Source: an uncultured Bacillota bacterium
Lineage (GTDB): Bacteria > Bacillota > Clostridia > Oscillospirales > Oscillospiraceae
DNA length: 57,158 nt
NCBI GenBank assembly: GCA_947649625.1
Contig: CANSSJ010000006.1
Location: 1-57,158, forward strand
Direction of reading: 5' to 3'
Under the pieces are notes generated by a model. The model made no database searches. It had not been told where the DNA came from and saw nothing but the letters and a program-made list of their open reading frames with translations. This document shows positions 1 to 8,948 of this stretch, one piece after another. Each line of letters opens with the position of its first letter. Positions within the stretch are counted from its first letter, which is position 1. Made by a program: the position numbers and the translations under genes.

Positions 1-1
1 C

Positions 2-2524
2 ATCGACTCCGGCCGCGACCCCTGGACCCTGATCGTCTCTGTTGACGGCGAGCCCACCGATCTGGACAAGGCCGACATCGCCCGCAGCAACACCGACGGC
101 GTGCTGGAGACCGGCAAGGGCGTGCTGACCCAGGTGTTCGTGGACGCCAACAACAAGGAAGTCTACATCGCCGTCATCAACACCTTCCTGGCTATCGCCG
201 ACGAGGACTATAACAGCAAGAACGGCGAGGTCGATCTGACTGTCTATGCCCTGCACAAGGAGGGCTCCAAGAACCCCGTATATTCCAAGAATCAAGACGA
301 GGACGGCATCACCGTGACCGTTGAGGACGAGGACATCGACGTCTCCGCCGTGAAGGAAGACGACATGTTCCTGGTGACCGTGGCTGACGGCAAGATTCAG
401 ACCATGGCCGCCCCCGAGGTCCTGGCCGACAGCGAGATCAGCAGCTTCAAGGTGGGCAAGGACGTGGAGTCCGAGGGCAAGACCTATGAGTACGCCGACA
501 CCGCCAAGTACGACAGCGATGTCCTGACCGACTACGCTCAGACCAACCTGAAGGACAACACCTACAACATCATTCTGGACAAGTACGGCTACCTCATCGG
601 TCTGGAGCAGAACGAGGAGCCCGACCAGTACGTCTTCCTGGTGGGTCTGGACGGCAACTACAGCTATCTGACCAACCGGGACACCGACGCCAGCATCATC
701 CATCTGGACGGCTCCATGGAGACCGTCACCGTCAACATGAAGGACAGCGCGCCCATCATGAAGGTGGATACAAATGGCGATCCTAGCAGCTCCGGCACCT
801 CCTATGCCAATGTTAAGGGCGGCGACTGGCTCAATCCCGGCAGCGAGGATGATGCCGACGACTATGCACGCAACTACTCCCAGATCAACACCTGGTGCAC
901 CTACTCCGTGGACAGCAAGGGCGTGTGCACCCTGAAGGAAGTCGGTCCTGCCTTCCCCGCCAAGGGCACCAAGGTGGCCCAGGCCGTCCAGGACGCCTCC
1001 GCCGATGTTGAGATCAACGTCAAGAACGTCACTCTGGACAACGCCGACGCCAGCGGCAAGGTATACGGCAACAATGACACCGTCTACCTCAACGTGAGCC
1101 TGGAGGCCGTCCGCACCAAGGAGACCACTGACCCCTGGTACAAGGTCATTGACGACGTGGAGTCCCGTACCGTGGGCGTCCGGAACGCCAGCCTGAAGAT
1201 CACCGATCTCGCCAACGCCAGTGCCGACGGCTCTACGAGAGCGCTTGCGGTTATTCCCGACAATGAAATCTACACCCTGTACAAGGACAACGGCTACATC
1301 ATCGCCGCTGTGGTCATCGGCGACGACGACGGCCTGAGCAAGACCTACGCCTATATCCACAGCGACGGCGTGAAGCGCGAGCGCTACGACAAGGCCGCTG
1401 ACGAGTGGACCTGGGTCCGCGAGGCCATCGTAGACGGCAAGATTGTTGACCTGCGCGAGGTCGGCGGCGGCACCGCCCTGAGCTATCTGGACGATGTCGT
1501 AAAGCAGAACAACTGGTACGAGATCAAGACCAACGCCGACGGCGAGCTGACCGACGCCAAGCTGATCAACCCCGTTGATACCAGCGGCCCCTCTGGTTCG
1601 CATGGGCTTGCGGACGGACAAGCCAAGAACGCCGAGGATTATGTCTTCTGCAAGAACAACACCCACTTCGGCTCCAGCAACGACTATCCCAAGTTCGTCG
1701 GTGATATCGACATGGTTTACGAGGCCAACAAGGACAACGATACCGTGATCCTGTTCCAGAAGGGCTTCTCCGCCGTCGAAGGCACCAAGACCGTCGAGTA
1801 CAAGAACGCCACCCTGTACCTGGCCACCGACGACGTGAAGGGCTTCGACGTCTCCCCCGACGCCAAGACCGTGGTGTGCACCTCCAACGGCGTTGAGGGC
1901 GACGGACACGCGGACTTCGACGACGTGGACGACAGCTTCACCGGCTACAAGGGCCTGGAGAACGCCATCAAGGCTCTGGACAGCAACTTCACCGGCGACC
2001 TGAGCGTCGTGTTCGAGAAGGGCTCCGCTGTGGTTATCATCTTCAACGACACCACCGCCGGCGACGATGACGGTGACGACGACGTTGATCCTGCGGAGTA
2101 TGAGCTCGGCTTTATGGGCTGCGCCTTCGGTTCTCAGAACATCCAGTTGGTCGTCCATGACGGCGAGGGCGGCTATCTGACCCTCAACGATCTGATCGCT
2201 CTGGGTATTGAGGCCGACGACCTGACCATTACCATGCGGGGCAAGAAGGTTGACACCAAGGTTGGCGAGAACGAGACCGGGACGTATTTTGACGGTACAA
2301 CCAGCAAGACGTGGAAGTTCACCGTTGATCCTATCGCCTATTTCCTGGTTGACCAGTACAAGTCTGGTGGCGGTATCTCTGGTTCCAATGGTTTCACCAC
2401 AGAGAGCGGCTTCATGAAGATCCATCTGGCTGAGCAGCTCAAGTATGGCGAGTTGAAGGTGAGCATCAAGCTCAGCGGCAAGACCCTCACAGGAACCTAC
2501 ACTGTGGCTCCCACTGCTCCCTGA
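2..2524 (+). CDS. S-layer-like secreted protein, C-terminal part (5' end outside window)
   Basis: The frame is open to the first base of the window, so this is the C-terminal ~840 residues of a larger protein. It is very acidic (Asp-rich, with a DDDGDDD run near residue 690 of the visible part), rich in Thr/Val/Tyr, low in Cys and has no membrane segment, as in exported beta-rich surface proteins. Codon use is strongly biased to C-ending codons, suggesting high expression. In related clostridia such proteins carry SLH domains at the N terminus and form the surface layer. That part is not visible, so the S-layer role is inference. A strong terminator follows within 40 bases. Confidence 0.6.
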   Translation: MDSGRDPWTLIVSVDGEPTDLDKADIARSNTDGVLETGKGVLTQVFVDANNKEVYIAVINTFLAIADEDYNSKNGEVDLTVYALHKEGSKNPVYSKNQDEDGITVTVEDEDIDVSAVKEDDMFLVTVADGKIQTMAAPEVLADSEISSFKVGKDVESEGKTYEYADTAKYDSDVLTDYAQTNLKDNTYNIILDKYGYLIGLEQNEEPDQYVFLVGLDGNYSYLTNRDTDASIIHLDGSMETVTVNMKDSAPIMKVDTNGDPSSSGTSYANVKGGDWLNPGSEDDADDYARNYSQINTWCTYSVDSKGVCTLKEVGPAFPAKGTKVAQAVQDASADVEINVKNVTLDNADASGKVYGNNDTVYLNVSLEAVRTKETTDPWYKVIDDVESRTVGVRNASLKITDLANASADGSTRALAVIPDNEIYTLYKDNGYIIAAVVIGDDDGLSKTYAYIHSDGVKRERYDKAADEWTWVREAIVDGKIVDLREVGGGTALSYLDDVVKQNNWYEIKTNADGELTDAKLINPVDTSGPSGSHGLADGQAKNAEDYVFCKNNTHFGSSNDYPKFVGDIDMVYEANKDNDTVILFQKGFSAVEGTKTVEYKNATLYLATDDVKGFDVSPDAKTVVCTSNGVEGDGHADFDDVDDSFTGYKGLENAIKALDSNFTGDLSVVFEKGSAVVIIFNDTTAGDDDGDDDVDPAEYELGFMGCAFGSQNIQLVVHDGEGGYLTLNDLIALGIEADDLTITMRGKKVDTKVGENETGTYFDGTTSKTWKFTVDPIAYFLVDQYKSGGGISGSNGFTTESGFMKIHLAEQLKYGELKVSIKLSGKTLTGTYTVAPTAP

Positions 2525-2559
2525 AATTGATTGTTCAGAGATCGAGACCTTCTGAAAAA

Positions 2560-2590
2560 GGACCCGCCCCTCCCGGGGCGGGTCCCTTCT
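2560..2590. terminator. Bidirectional intrinsic terminator
   Basis: An 11-bp perfect GC-rich stem (2560-2570 with 2575-2585, loop TCCC) is followed by CTTCTT on the plus strand and CTTTTT on the minus strand. It sits between the convergent S-layer-like gene and the phage-tail-like gene and probably serves both. Confidence 0.85.
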
Positions 2591-2596
2591 TACGCC

Positions 2597-3031
2597 TCAG
2601 TCCTTGGCCCAAAACGCCACCACGTGATAGGTTTTGTCCTTTGCGTTCATCTGCATTTTGACGTCGTTACCGTACCATGTGACCGTGTTCCCGTCCCAGG
2701 TGACCGTCATGGAGTAATCCTTTGTGGATGACCAGAAGGGATAGGTGATGTCCCCCGGGAGCAGAAACAGCACGTTTTTCCCGTGCTCCGCGATGACAAC
2801 CAGCGCCGGGGCCTGGGGAAAGGTCAGCGTGTTGCGGCCGCTTCCGGTCCCCTGGTAGGTGGTGGCGTAAATCTGGCAGTTGCCGCAGAAGGGCAGCTTT
2901 GCCAGCTGCCGGGCGTGCTCCCCCAGCGCCCCGTCGATCTTGGCGTTGTCCGAGTTGAAATCCTCCATCAGGACGCGGTCGTCCCTCGACCACTGGCTGA
3001 GCTGGTAGTTGGGTGTTTGATTACTTGGCAT
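2597..3031 (-). CDS. Orphan phage-tail-fibre-like small protein
   Basis: 144 residues. The opening block (TPNYQLSQW..DDRVLMEDFNSDNAKID) resembles the short N-terminal segment of tail or receptor-binding proteins in Firmicute prophages, where DFN.DN.KID is a recurrent pattern. The rest is beta-like with Trp/Tyr/Gly. The ATG at 3031 is chosen because AAAGGAGG lies 7 bases upstream; an in-frame ATG two codons earlier overlaps that site. No other phage genes are nearby, so it is a remnant or a domesticated gene. Family assignment is by motif memory only. Confidence 0.5.
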   Translation of the reverse strand: MPSNQTPNYQLSQWSRDDRVLMEDFNSDNAKIDGALGEHARQLAKLPFCGNCQIYATTYQGTGSGRNTLTFPQAPALVVIAEHGKNVLFLLPGDITYPFWSSTKDYSMTVTWDGNTVTWYGNDVKMQMNAKDKTYHVVAFWAKD

Positions 3032-3127
3032 GTTCATGCCTCCTTTCACCAATGGAGGAGAAAGGGGAAAAATTGCACGTTTCCATACATTTATTGGCAA
3101 TGAGGGCGCACTGCGCCCTTTTCATGG

Positions 3128-3157
3128 TTGACAGGCCCCGGGACATGCGGGTATAAT
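3128..3157 (+). promoter_or_regulatory. Consensus sigma-A promoter for the Na/Pi symporter
   Basis: TTGACA (3128-3133), an 18-base spacer and TATAAT (3152-3157). The first in-frame ATG (3156) lies inside the -10 box, so translation must begin downstream. This supports the start at 3228. Confidence 0.8.
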
Positions 3158-3227
3158 GAAAATGGAGAAATTTCGGAACATTTGTCATATCACGCAGACG
3201 CGGCTGTTCGCGGGGAAAGGGATGCGC

Positions 3228-4880
3228 ATGGATTTTTGGGAGCTTTTAGGCGTTTTTGGCGGGCTGGCTCTGTTCCTGCACGGGATGCAGATGATGAGCT
3301 CCGGCCTGGAGGCCGCGGCGGGCAACCAGATGAAGTCCGTTCTGGAGCGGCTGACCTCCAACCGTTTTCTGGGTATTCTGGTAGGCGCGGTCATCACCAC
3401 CGCCGTCCAGTCCTCCTCCGCCACCACCGTCATGGTGGTAGGCTTCGTCAACGCGGGCATGATGACTCTGAACCAGGCCGTCTGGCTGATTATGGGGGCC
3501 AACGTGGGCAAGACCACCACCGGCCTGCTCATCGCGCTGGACGTGGGGGCGCTGGCCCCGCCGGTGGCCTTTGTGGGCGTGGCGCTGATGGTCTTCACCA
3601 AAAAGCCCAAGCTCCAGCACATCGGCCAGCTCCTGGCCGGGCTGGGCATCCTCTTTGTGGGCATGGACATGATGAGCGCCGCCATGGAACCCCTGCGGGA
3701 GGTCCCCGCCTTTGTCCATCTGATGGCCACCCTCTCCAACCCCATCCTGGGTATTCTGTTCGGCACGGTGTTTACCGCCCTGATCCAGTCCTCCGCCGCC
3801 TCGGTGGGCATTTTGCAGACCCTGGCCGCCGCCGGCGTGGTGGAGTTCTCCTCCTCGGTCTACATCCTGTTCGGCCAGAATATCGGCACCTGTATCACCG
3901 CCATCATGGCCTCCTTCGGCGTCAGCCGGGACGCCAAGCGGTCTACCTGCGTGCATGTGCTCTTCAACGTGATCGGCACCGTCATCTTTACCGTGGTGGT
4001 CATGGTCACCCCCCTCACCGCCCTGATCGAGGCTGCGGTGCCCGGCCCCATGGCCCAGATCGCCGCGATGCACGTCATTTTCAACCTGGCCACCACCATC
4101 CTGCTGATCCCCTTTGGCGGCGCCCTGGCCCGGCTGGCCACCCGCATCCTCCCCGACGCCCCCGAGACCGAAGAGCGGGGGAGCGAAAAAGGGATGCGTC
4201 TGGCCTATCTCACCCCCGTTTCCGCGGCCGGCAAGGACGGCGGCCTGGGCGTTTCCGCCATCGTGGTGGGACAGCTGCGCAACGAGCTGCGCCGTATGCT
4301 GGAGATGGCACGGCAAAATGTGAACGCCAGCTTCGGGGCCGTCCTGGCCCGGGACCCCTCCCCCCTGGACCGGGTGGAGCAGCGGGAAAAGTACATCGAC
4401 TTCCTGAACCGGGAGATATCCCGCTACATATCCCGGCTCATCACCATCGAGACCAACGAGCTGGGCTCCAAGGTGGTCAGCAGCTTCTTCTCCATCTCGG
4501 GAAACATTGAACGCATCGGCGACCACGCCGACAACCTGGCCGGCTACACCCGCCTGCTGTCTGAGAAGGACATCCCCTTCTCCCCCTTCGCCCAGGATGA
4601 GGTCCGGCAGATGCGGGATATCTCCCTCCGGGCCATATCCGCCCTGCTGTCCAGCGAGGCGGGGAACGCCCAGTGGCTGGCCCAGGTGGCCCAGCTGGAG
4701 CAGCGGATCGACGACATGACCGCCGACTTCCGCCGGGCGCAGCTGATCCGGATGCGGGACGGTATCTGCTCCGACGAGGCCTGCATCCTGTACTCCGAGC
4801 TGCTCACCGACTTCGAGCGGATCGGGGACCACGTGCTCAACATCGCCCAGGAGCTTAACAAGGCGCAGACCGCGCTGTAA
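3228..4880 (+). CDS. Na+/phosphate symporter with C-terminal PhoU domain
   Basis: About 550 residues, NptA/PNaS type II Na/Pi cotransporter family, imports phosphate with sodium. Two inverted transport repeats are visible. The first has QSSSATTVMVVGFVNAG then GANVGKTTT; the second has QSSAASVG then GQNIGTCITA. The QSS motifs are the signature of the substrate site. Many hydrophobic segments occupy residues ~5-310; a soluble helical PhoU-like region follows (~350-545), with the ERIGDHADNLA and ERIGDHVLNIAQ repeats typical of PhoU. The start at 3228 follows AAAGGG with 6-base spacing; the ATG at 3222 is an alternative. Confidence 0.9.
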   Translation: MDFWELLGVFGGLALFLHGMQMMSSGLEAAAGNQMKSVLERLTSNRFLGILVGAVITTAVQSSSATTVMVVGFVNAGMMTLNQAVWLIMGANVGKTTTGLLIALDVGALAPPVAFVGVALMVFTKKPKLQHIGQLLAGLGILFVGMDMMSAAMEPLREVPAFVHLMATLSNPILGILFGTVFTALIQSSAASVGILQTLAAAGVVEFSSSVYILFGQNIGTCITAIMASFGVSRDAKRSTCVHVLFNVIGTVIFTVVVMVTPLTALIEAAVPGPMAQIAAMHVIFNLATTILLIPFGGALARLATRILPDAPETEERGSEKGMRLAYLTPVSAAGKDGGLGVSAIVVGQLRNELRRMLEMARQNVNASFGAVLARDPSPLDRVEQREKYIDFLNREISRYISRLITIETNELGSKVVSSFFSISGNIERIGDHADNLAGYTRLLSEKDIPFSPFAQDEVRQMRDISLRAISALLSSEAGNAQWLAQVAQLEQRIDDMTADFRRAQLIRMRDGICSDEACILYSELLTDFERIGDHVLNIAQELNKAQTAL

Positions 4881-4908
4881 CCACTCTTTCAGGATCGGAG
4901 GGCCGCCT

Positions 4909-5391
4909 ATGGGCCGCATTGACAAGGAAAACTACTATCTGGACATCGCCGAGACCGTGCTGGAGCGCTCCACCTGCCTACGCCGCTGTTACGGGGCCAT
5001 TATCGTCCACCATGACGAGATCGTCTCCACCGGCTACAACGGGGCCCCCCGGGGCCGGAAAAACTGCCTGAATCTGGGTTACTGCGCCCGGGAGGCCATG
5101 AACATCCCCTCCGGGGAGCGGTATGAGCTGTGCCGTTCGGTCCACGCCGAGGCCAACGCCATCATCTCGGCCGCCCGCAGCGAGGTGCTGGGGGCCACCC
5201 TCTACATGGTGTGCAAGGACCCCCAGACCGGCGAGCTGATCCCCGGCTCCACCTCCTGCTCCATGTGCCGCCGTCTGATCATCAACGCAGGCATCGACCG
5301 GGTAGTCATCCGGAACACCTCCACGGAGTACTCCGTGGTCCACGTGGAGGACTGGATCCGGGAGGACGACTCCCTGCCTCCAAAGGTATGA
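4909..5391 (+). CDS. dCMP deaminase / ComEB-like zinc deaminase
   Basis: 160 residues, the usual length for this family of cytidine/deoxycytidylate deaminases, which convert dCMP to dUMP for thymidylate synthesis. Visible zinc and catalytic motif: HAEANA (His ligand plus proton-shuttling Glu). The second metal motif reads SCSMC, where PCxxC is usual; both cysteines are kept. The substrate-loop region GYNGAPRG is present near the N terminus. GGAGG lies 8 bases before ATG. It sits 28 bases after the symporter, probably co-transcribed, and ends at a strong terminator. A dUTPase gene lies elsewhere in this window, so both dUMP routes are represented. Confidence 0.85.
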   Translation: MGRIDKENYYLDIAETVLERSTCLRRCYGAIIVHHDEIVSTGYNGAPRGRKNCLNLGYCAREAMNIPSGERYELCRSVHAEANAIISAARSEVLGATLYMVCKDPQTGELIPGSTSCSMCRRLIINAGIDRVVIRNTSTEYSVVHVEDWIREDDSLPPKV

Positions 5392-5410
5392 GGCCGAAAC
5401 CTGTACCCGG

Positions 5411-5440
5411 CGGCCCTGTGTTCAAACAGGGCCGTTTTTT
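5411..5440 (+). terminator. Intrinsic terminator after the deaminase gene
   Basis: A 9-bp perfect stem CGGCCCTGT/ACAGGGCCG (5411-5419 with 5426-5434) followed by six T. Confidence 0.92.
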
Positions 5441-5492
5441 CTGCCTTTTCAACCCTTTCACCCCGTTCAACCTGGGGTTGACCGGAAGTTGA

Positions 5493-5521
5493 TTGCCAAA
5501 GCCCCCCGTCTTGGGTATGAT
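5493..5521 (+). promoter_or_regulatory. Promoter of the XRE-membrane regulator
   Basis: TTGCCA (5493-5498), 17-base spacer, TATGAT (5516-5521). AAAGGAGG at about 5528 precedes the ATG at 5543, giving a short leader. Confidence 0.65.
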
Positions 5522-5542
5522 AGAGACAAAGGAGGCGAGGAT

Positions 5543-6472
5543 ATGGACGCAATGAAAACCGGGGCGCTCATCGCCCAGGCCCGGAAAGAGAAGGGCATCA
5601 CCCAGCGGGAGCTGGCGGAGCGGGTCTACGTGTCGGTCCAGGCAGTGAGCAAGTGGGAGCTGGGGAAAAACTTCCCCGACCTGTCCCTGATGGAGCCCCT
5701 GGCGGAGGCCCTGGACCTCACCGTCACCGAGCTGCTGGCCGGCCAGCGGGGGGAGGCGCCCGGCGAGGAGGCTGTTCGGGACTCCCTGCGCCTGGGAGAG
5801 GAGCAGCTCCGGCCCAAAATCAAAAAGTGGCGGGGGCTGTTCATTGCCGCGGCCGCTCTGCTGGCGGCTGTGCTGGCGGTCCTGGGTTATGTCTGGACCC
5901 GGAACAACACCGAGCTGCTTCCCCAGCGAGAGACGGTGTTCACCCCCATCGAGCTGGAGGAGGAGCAGAACGCCCTGGTAGACCTGCTCACCACACCCAA
6001 TACCTGGGATTTTTTGCGTATGTACCGTGTCGTTTTGGCGGATGACATGGACCGGGTGGCGTTCAAGGCGGAGCTGTGGTCGCAGTCCTATTCTGATAGG
6101 GGGCCGGAGCGGGAGCTGGTGAAGAGCTGGCACCTGGGTACTCTGTACGCCCGGACGCACGGACAGCCCAACCCCCGCCGTCAGCTGCTGGCCTTCCGGA
6201 TGGTCTTTCTGGAGGACGGCAATCTTCAGTACAGGATCAAGCTGGGAGGAACCACCGTAACGACCAGCAAAGCGCTGGTGACGGATCTGCTGAAAGAGCT
6301 GCCCGGCCCGGTCGCAGGCATGGGCTGGAGCGCGTCCGTCGGCGAACCCGTCACCGTGGACCGGGAGAACGGCGCCGTCCTTCTGAGGGTGGAGCTGGCC
6401 CTGGAGCCGAAGGAGGGGGAGGAAATTGTGGAATACAACTACAATTTCGTAGTAAAGGCATATTGGGAGTGA
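5543..6472 (+). CDS. XRE-family regulator with one membrane segment and an external domain
   Basis: 309 residues. An N-terminal XRE/Cro helix-turn-helix covers residues ~6-62 (ITQRELAERVYVSVQAVSKWE is the DNA-reading part). An arginine/lysine-rich linker is followed by one hydrophobic helix (~97-115, AAAALLAAVLAVLG) and a ~190-residue C-terminal domain predicted to lie outside the membrane. I do not recognise that domain. The layout suggests a one-component membrane sensor that binds DNA directly, but no ligand or target can be named. AAAGGAGG precedes the chosen ATG; the upstream ATG at 5489 lies within the promoter. Strong terminator follows. Confidence 0.75.
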   Translation: MDAMKTGALIAQARKEKGITQRELAERVYVSVQAVSKWELGKNFPDLSLMEPLAEALDLTVTELLAGQRGEAPGEEAVRDSLRLGEEQLRPKIKKWRGLFIAAAALLAAVLAVLGYVWTRNNTELLPQRETVFTPIELEEEQNALVDLLTTPNTWDFLRMYRVVLADDMDRVAFKAELWSQSYSDRGPERELVKSWHLGTLYARTHGQPNPRRQLLAFRMVFLEDGNLQYRIKLGGTTVTTSKALVTDLLKELPGPVAGMGWSASVGEPVTVDRENGAVLLRVELALEPKEGEEIVEYNYNFVVKAYWE

Positions 6473-6475
6473 CAG

Positions 6476-6506
6476 AACGGCCCCCGGTCTCAGACCGGGG
6501 GCCGTT
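6476..6506. terminator. Terminator hairpin between convergent genes
   Basis: A 14-bp perfect stem (6476-6489 with 6493-6506, loop TCA). The T-tract is poor, so Rho-independent efficiency is uncertain, but the position between convergent genes fits a bidirectional terminator. Confidence 0.7.
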
Positions 6507-6518
6507 CCATGTTCTGAT

Positions 6519-7541
6519 TCAGCCAGGCTGGAGGGCCAGATACTCCTCATAGCACAGGCCCTGCTCCATGCAGGCCTTGGCGATGTCCACCCCCACATAG
6601 CGGTAGTGCCAGGGCTCAAAGCGGTAGCCGGTGACGGCCTGTTTGTCCTCCGGATACCGCAGGATAAACCCGTACTCGGCGCAGTGTTCCTTCAGCCATG
6701 CGAAAGCGGGGGTCTTTTCAAAGCAGGCCCTGCTGCTGGCCGCGTTGATATCCAGGGCCAGGCCGGTTTGGTGCTCCGAGTGGCCGGGCCGGGCGGAAAA
6801 AGTATCCACCAGGGATTGCCTGTACTTTTTCAGATAGTTATTGTACGTGATCTTCTGGCCGGCGAAGGAGCGGTAGGCGGATACGCTGCGCAGCGAGACG
6901 CCGTCCGCCCGGGCGCCGTCGGCCATGGACCGGAAGGCCTGGACCGCCTCAGGCCGCAGGCTGCCGGAGCCATAGTCCCGGCCCAGGGCCTCCAGCTCGG
7001 GGACATAGCCGGCGGGCAGGGCATAGTATTTATTTACCAGCACCGTCAGCCCGGAGGGGTCGGTGATTTCTGAGACGGCGCTGTAAAACTCCATATCCCG
7101 GTCCGCGTTTACATATAGGACGGCAGTTTCCCCGGTATCCTCCGGGTGGGCCTCCATCCAGGCGCGATACCGGTCCAGCCGGCCGGTCCGGGCGTTGGGC
7201 AGGGCCAGAAGGGCCAGGTCGCCGTCGCTCAGCGCGCCCTGCTCCAGCTGCTCCAGCAGCCCGGGCTCCCGCTCCACGCGGGCGGCCAGCGCCTCCCGCT
7301 GTTCTCCGGTCAGCCCCTCCCGGGACAGCAGGGCGGAAAGGGGCTTCTCCACCGTGTCGGGGACCTCAACAGGCTCCCATTCGGAAAAATCCAGGGGATT
7401 CCAGAGCTCCAATGCCAGCTTCTTCAGGGGCGGGGCCGGAATGGCCTCCGGACCGGCCGCCCCCGCGGTGGTCAGCGAGGCCAGGCAGGCTCCCCCCGCC
7501 AACAGAAGGCAGGCCAGCCGCCGAATCACAGTCTTTCGCAT
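6519..7541 (-). CDS. VanY-type D-alanyl-D-alanine carboxypeptidase (M15B)
   Basis: 340 residues with a signal peptide (RRLACLLLAGGACLASLTTAGAAG), so exported. The C-terminal half is a peptidase M15B domain that trims the terminal D-Ala from peptidoglycan stem peptides. Visible zinc and substrate motifs: SAYRSFAGQ, PGHSEHQTGLALDI (His and Asp zinc ligands) and EPWHYRYVG (catalytic Glu and third His). The N-terminal ~150 residues are a family-specific extension I do not recognise. It is last in an operon with an amidotransferase and a kinase-like gene. No vanA/vanX cluster is present, so this looks like housekeeping wall turnover, not glycopeptide resistance. AGAGGA precedes the ATG. Confidence 0.88.
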   Translation of the reverse strand: MRKTVIRRLACLLLAGGACLASLTTAGAAGPEAIPAPPLKKLALELWNPLDFSEWEPVEVPDTVEKPLSALLSREGLTGEQREALAARVEREPGLLEQLEQGALSDGDLALLALPNARTGRLDRYRAWMEAHPEDTGETAVLYVNADRDMEFYSAVSEITDPSGLTVLVNKYYALPAGYVPELEALGRDYGSGSLRPEAVQAFRSMADGARADGVSLRSVSAYRSFAGQKITYNNYLKKYRQSLVDTFSARPGHSEHQTGLALDINAASSRACFEKTPAFAWLKEHCAEYGFILRYPEDKQAVTGYRFEPWHYRYVGVDIAKACMEQGLCYEEYLALQPG

Positions 7542-7589
7542 TCTTTCGGTCCTCTCTTAACGTATCAATAGCGTGATCGCCCGGGTGTG

Positions 7590-8297
7590 TCAATCCGCCT
7601 GGACGTCTCCCGGCTTTCCCAGGAGGCCGGCGCTCTCCCGGCACGCCGCCAGGAACCAGGCGAAGATGGGCGCGCCGTCCACGGTGTCCAGCCGGCGCTT
7701 GCCGAAGGCCATCCGCTCCGGATGGAACTGGACCCCCAGCAGCGGGAAGCCGGGCAGCTCCACCGCCTCGACGAAGCCGCTCTCCGACCAGGCCACCGCC
7801 TGCAGGCCGCCGCCCAGCTGATCCACCGCCTGATGGTGGGCGCTGTTGACGGAAAAAACCGGGCCGTACAGCCGGTTCAGGGTGGAGCCCTCCGGACTGA
7901 ACACCGGATGGACCAGGTCCGCCTGAGGGGATATGTGGAATATTTTCTGCTCTGGCGGCAGATCCTGAATCAGGGACCCCCCCAGGGCCACATTAATCAG
8001 CTGCATACCCCGGCAGATGCCCAGGATGGGCTTGCCCGCCTCGTAAAACGCCTGGAAGAGGGCCAGTTCTGCCTGATCGCGGGCCTGGTCCGGGGGGGCG
8101 GACCCCTGGTCCTCCTGATTGTAAAGGCTGCTCTCGATGTCGCCGCCGCCGCACAGCACAAGGCCGGCGCAGCTCAGATCGGGGGCGGGGCAGCAACCGG
8201 GGACGGGGTCTCCTCCGGCGCCCCGAATGGCGGCGCTGTAGTTATCCGTCCGGCCCAGCTCACCGGACACCTGTATCCTGATCCTCCCCATGGCCAT
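7590..8297 (-). CDS. Gamma-glutamyl-GABA hydrolase-like class I amidotransferase (peptidase C26)
   Basis: 235 residues, PuuD/C26 family, cytosolic. The nucleophile elbow is GICRGMQLINVALGG (Cys nucleophile) and the His-Glu pair is in GVQFHPERM, so the catalytic triad is complete. Members hydrolyse gamma-glutamyl amides such as gamma-glutamyl-GABA, but the substrate cannot be read from sequence. The ATG at 8297 shares one base with the TGA stop of the upstream kinase-like gene (TGATG), implying translational coupling. The protein is slightly short at the N terminus compared with PuuD. Confidence 0.82.
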   Translation of the reverse strand: MAMGRIRIQVSGELGRTDNYSAAIRGAGGDPVPGCCPAPDLSCAGLVLCGGGDIESSLYNQEDQGSAPPDQARDQAELALFQAFYEAGKPILGICRGMQLINVALGGSLIQDLPPEQKIFHISPQADLVHPVFSPEGSTLNRLYGPVFSVNSAHHQAVDQLGGGLQAVAWSESGFVEAVELPGFPLLGVQFHPERMAFGKRRLDTVDGAPIFAWFLAACRESAGLLGKPGDVQAD

Positions 8298-8923
8298 CAC
8301 AGCGCGTCCTGGGCGGAACGGGCCTTCACCAGAGTCACGATCAGCTCCACCGCCCCCTCCACCCCGATCATGCCGGAGTTCAGGGTCAGATCATAGCGGC
8401 GCATATCCCCCCAGATATGCCCGGTATAGTAATTATAGTAGTTGGCCCGCCCCTTGTCCATCTGGACGATGCGCCGGGCCATGTCGTCAGACGGGATGTG
8501 GTACTCCTCCACGCACCGCTCCACCCGGCTGTCCATGTCGGCGTGGATAAAGACCTTCAGGCACTCGGGCCGCTCCCCCAGCACATAGTCGGAGCACCGG
8601 CCCACGATCACGCAGGGGCCCTCGTCGGCCAGCTCCCGGATGACCTCCGCCTGGGCGAAAAAGGCCTGATGGCTCACGGGCACCCCCTGGTGGGCCAGGG
8701 CCGGCACCCCCACCCCTACCGGAGCGACGGACAGGTGGAACCGGCTGCGGGCGCGCTCCTCCGCCCGGGCGATGAAGTCCGGGGACAGCCCGCTCTTTTC
8801 CGAGGTCTTCTGGATAATGGTCCGGTCATAGCAGGGAACGCCCAGTCGGGCGGCCAGCCGCTTGCCGATCAGGCGCCCTCCGCTGCCAAATTCCCGGCTT
8901 ATGGATATCACATAGTTACTCAC
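8297..8923 (-). CDS. Cytidylate-kinase-like family protein
   Basis: 208 residues. The N terminus NYVISISREFGSGGRLIGKRLA is the variant P-loop of the cytidylate-kinase-like family that is common in Firmicutes and Bacteroidetes. GRCSDYVL and the LID-like MARRIVQMDKGRANYY region are also family traits. Whether it phosphorylates CMP is unknown; several paralogues of this family have no assigned substrate. The GTG start at 8923 is chosen because AAGGAGGTG lies just upstream; reading further upstream would run through the promoter at 8949-8977. It is first in a three-gene operon with the C26 hydrolase and VanY. Confidence 0.8.
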   Translation of the reverse strand: MSNYVISISREFGSGGRLIGKRLAARLGVPCYDRTIIQKTSEKSGLSPDFIARAEERARSRFHLSVAPVGVGVPALAHQGVPVSHQAFFAQAEVIRELADEGPCVIVGRCSDYVLGERPECLKVFIHADMDSRVERCVEEYHIPSDDMARRIVQMDKGRANYYNYYTGHIWGDMRRYDLTLNSGMIGVEGAVELIVTLVKARSAQDAL

Positions 8924-8948
8924 AGGATGCACCTCCTTCTCCTTCCAT

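Noticed and set aside
6519-7541. Vancomycin resistance gene cluster
   Set aside because: Only a lone VanY-type carboxypeptidase is present; no vanA/B ligase, vanH, vanX or VanRS.
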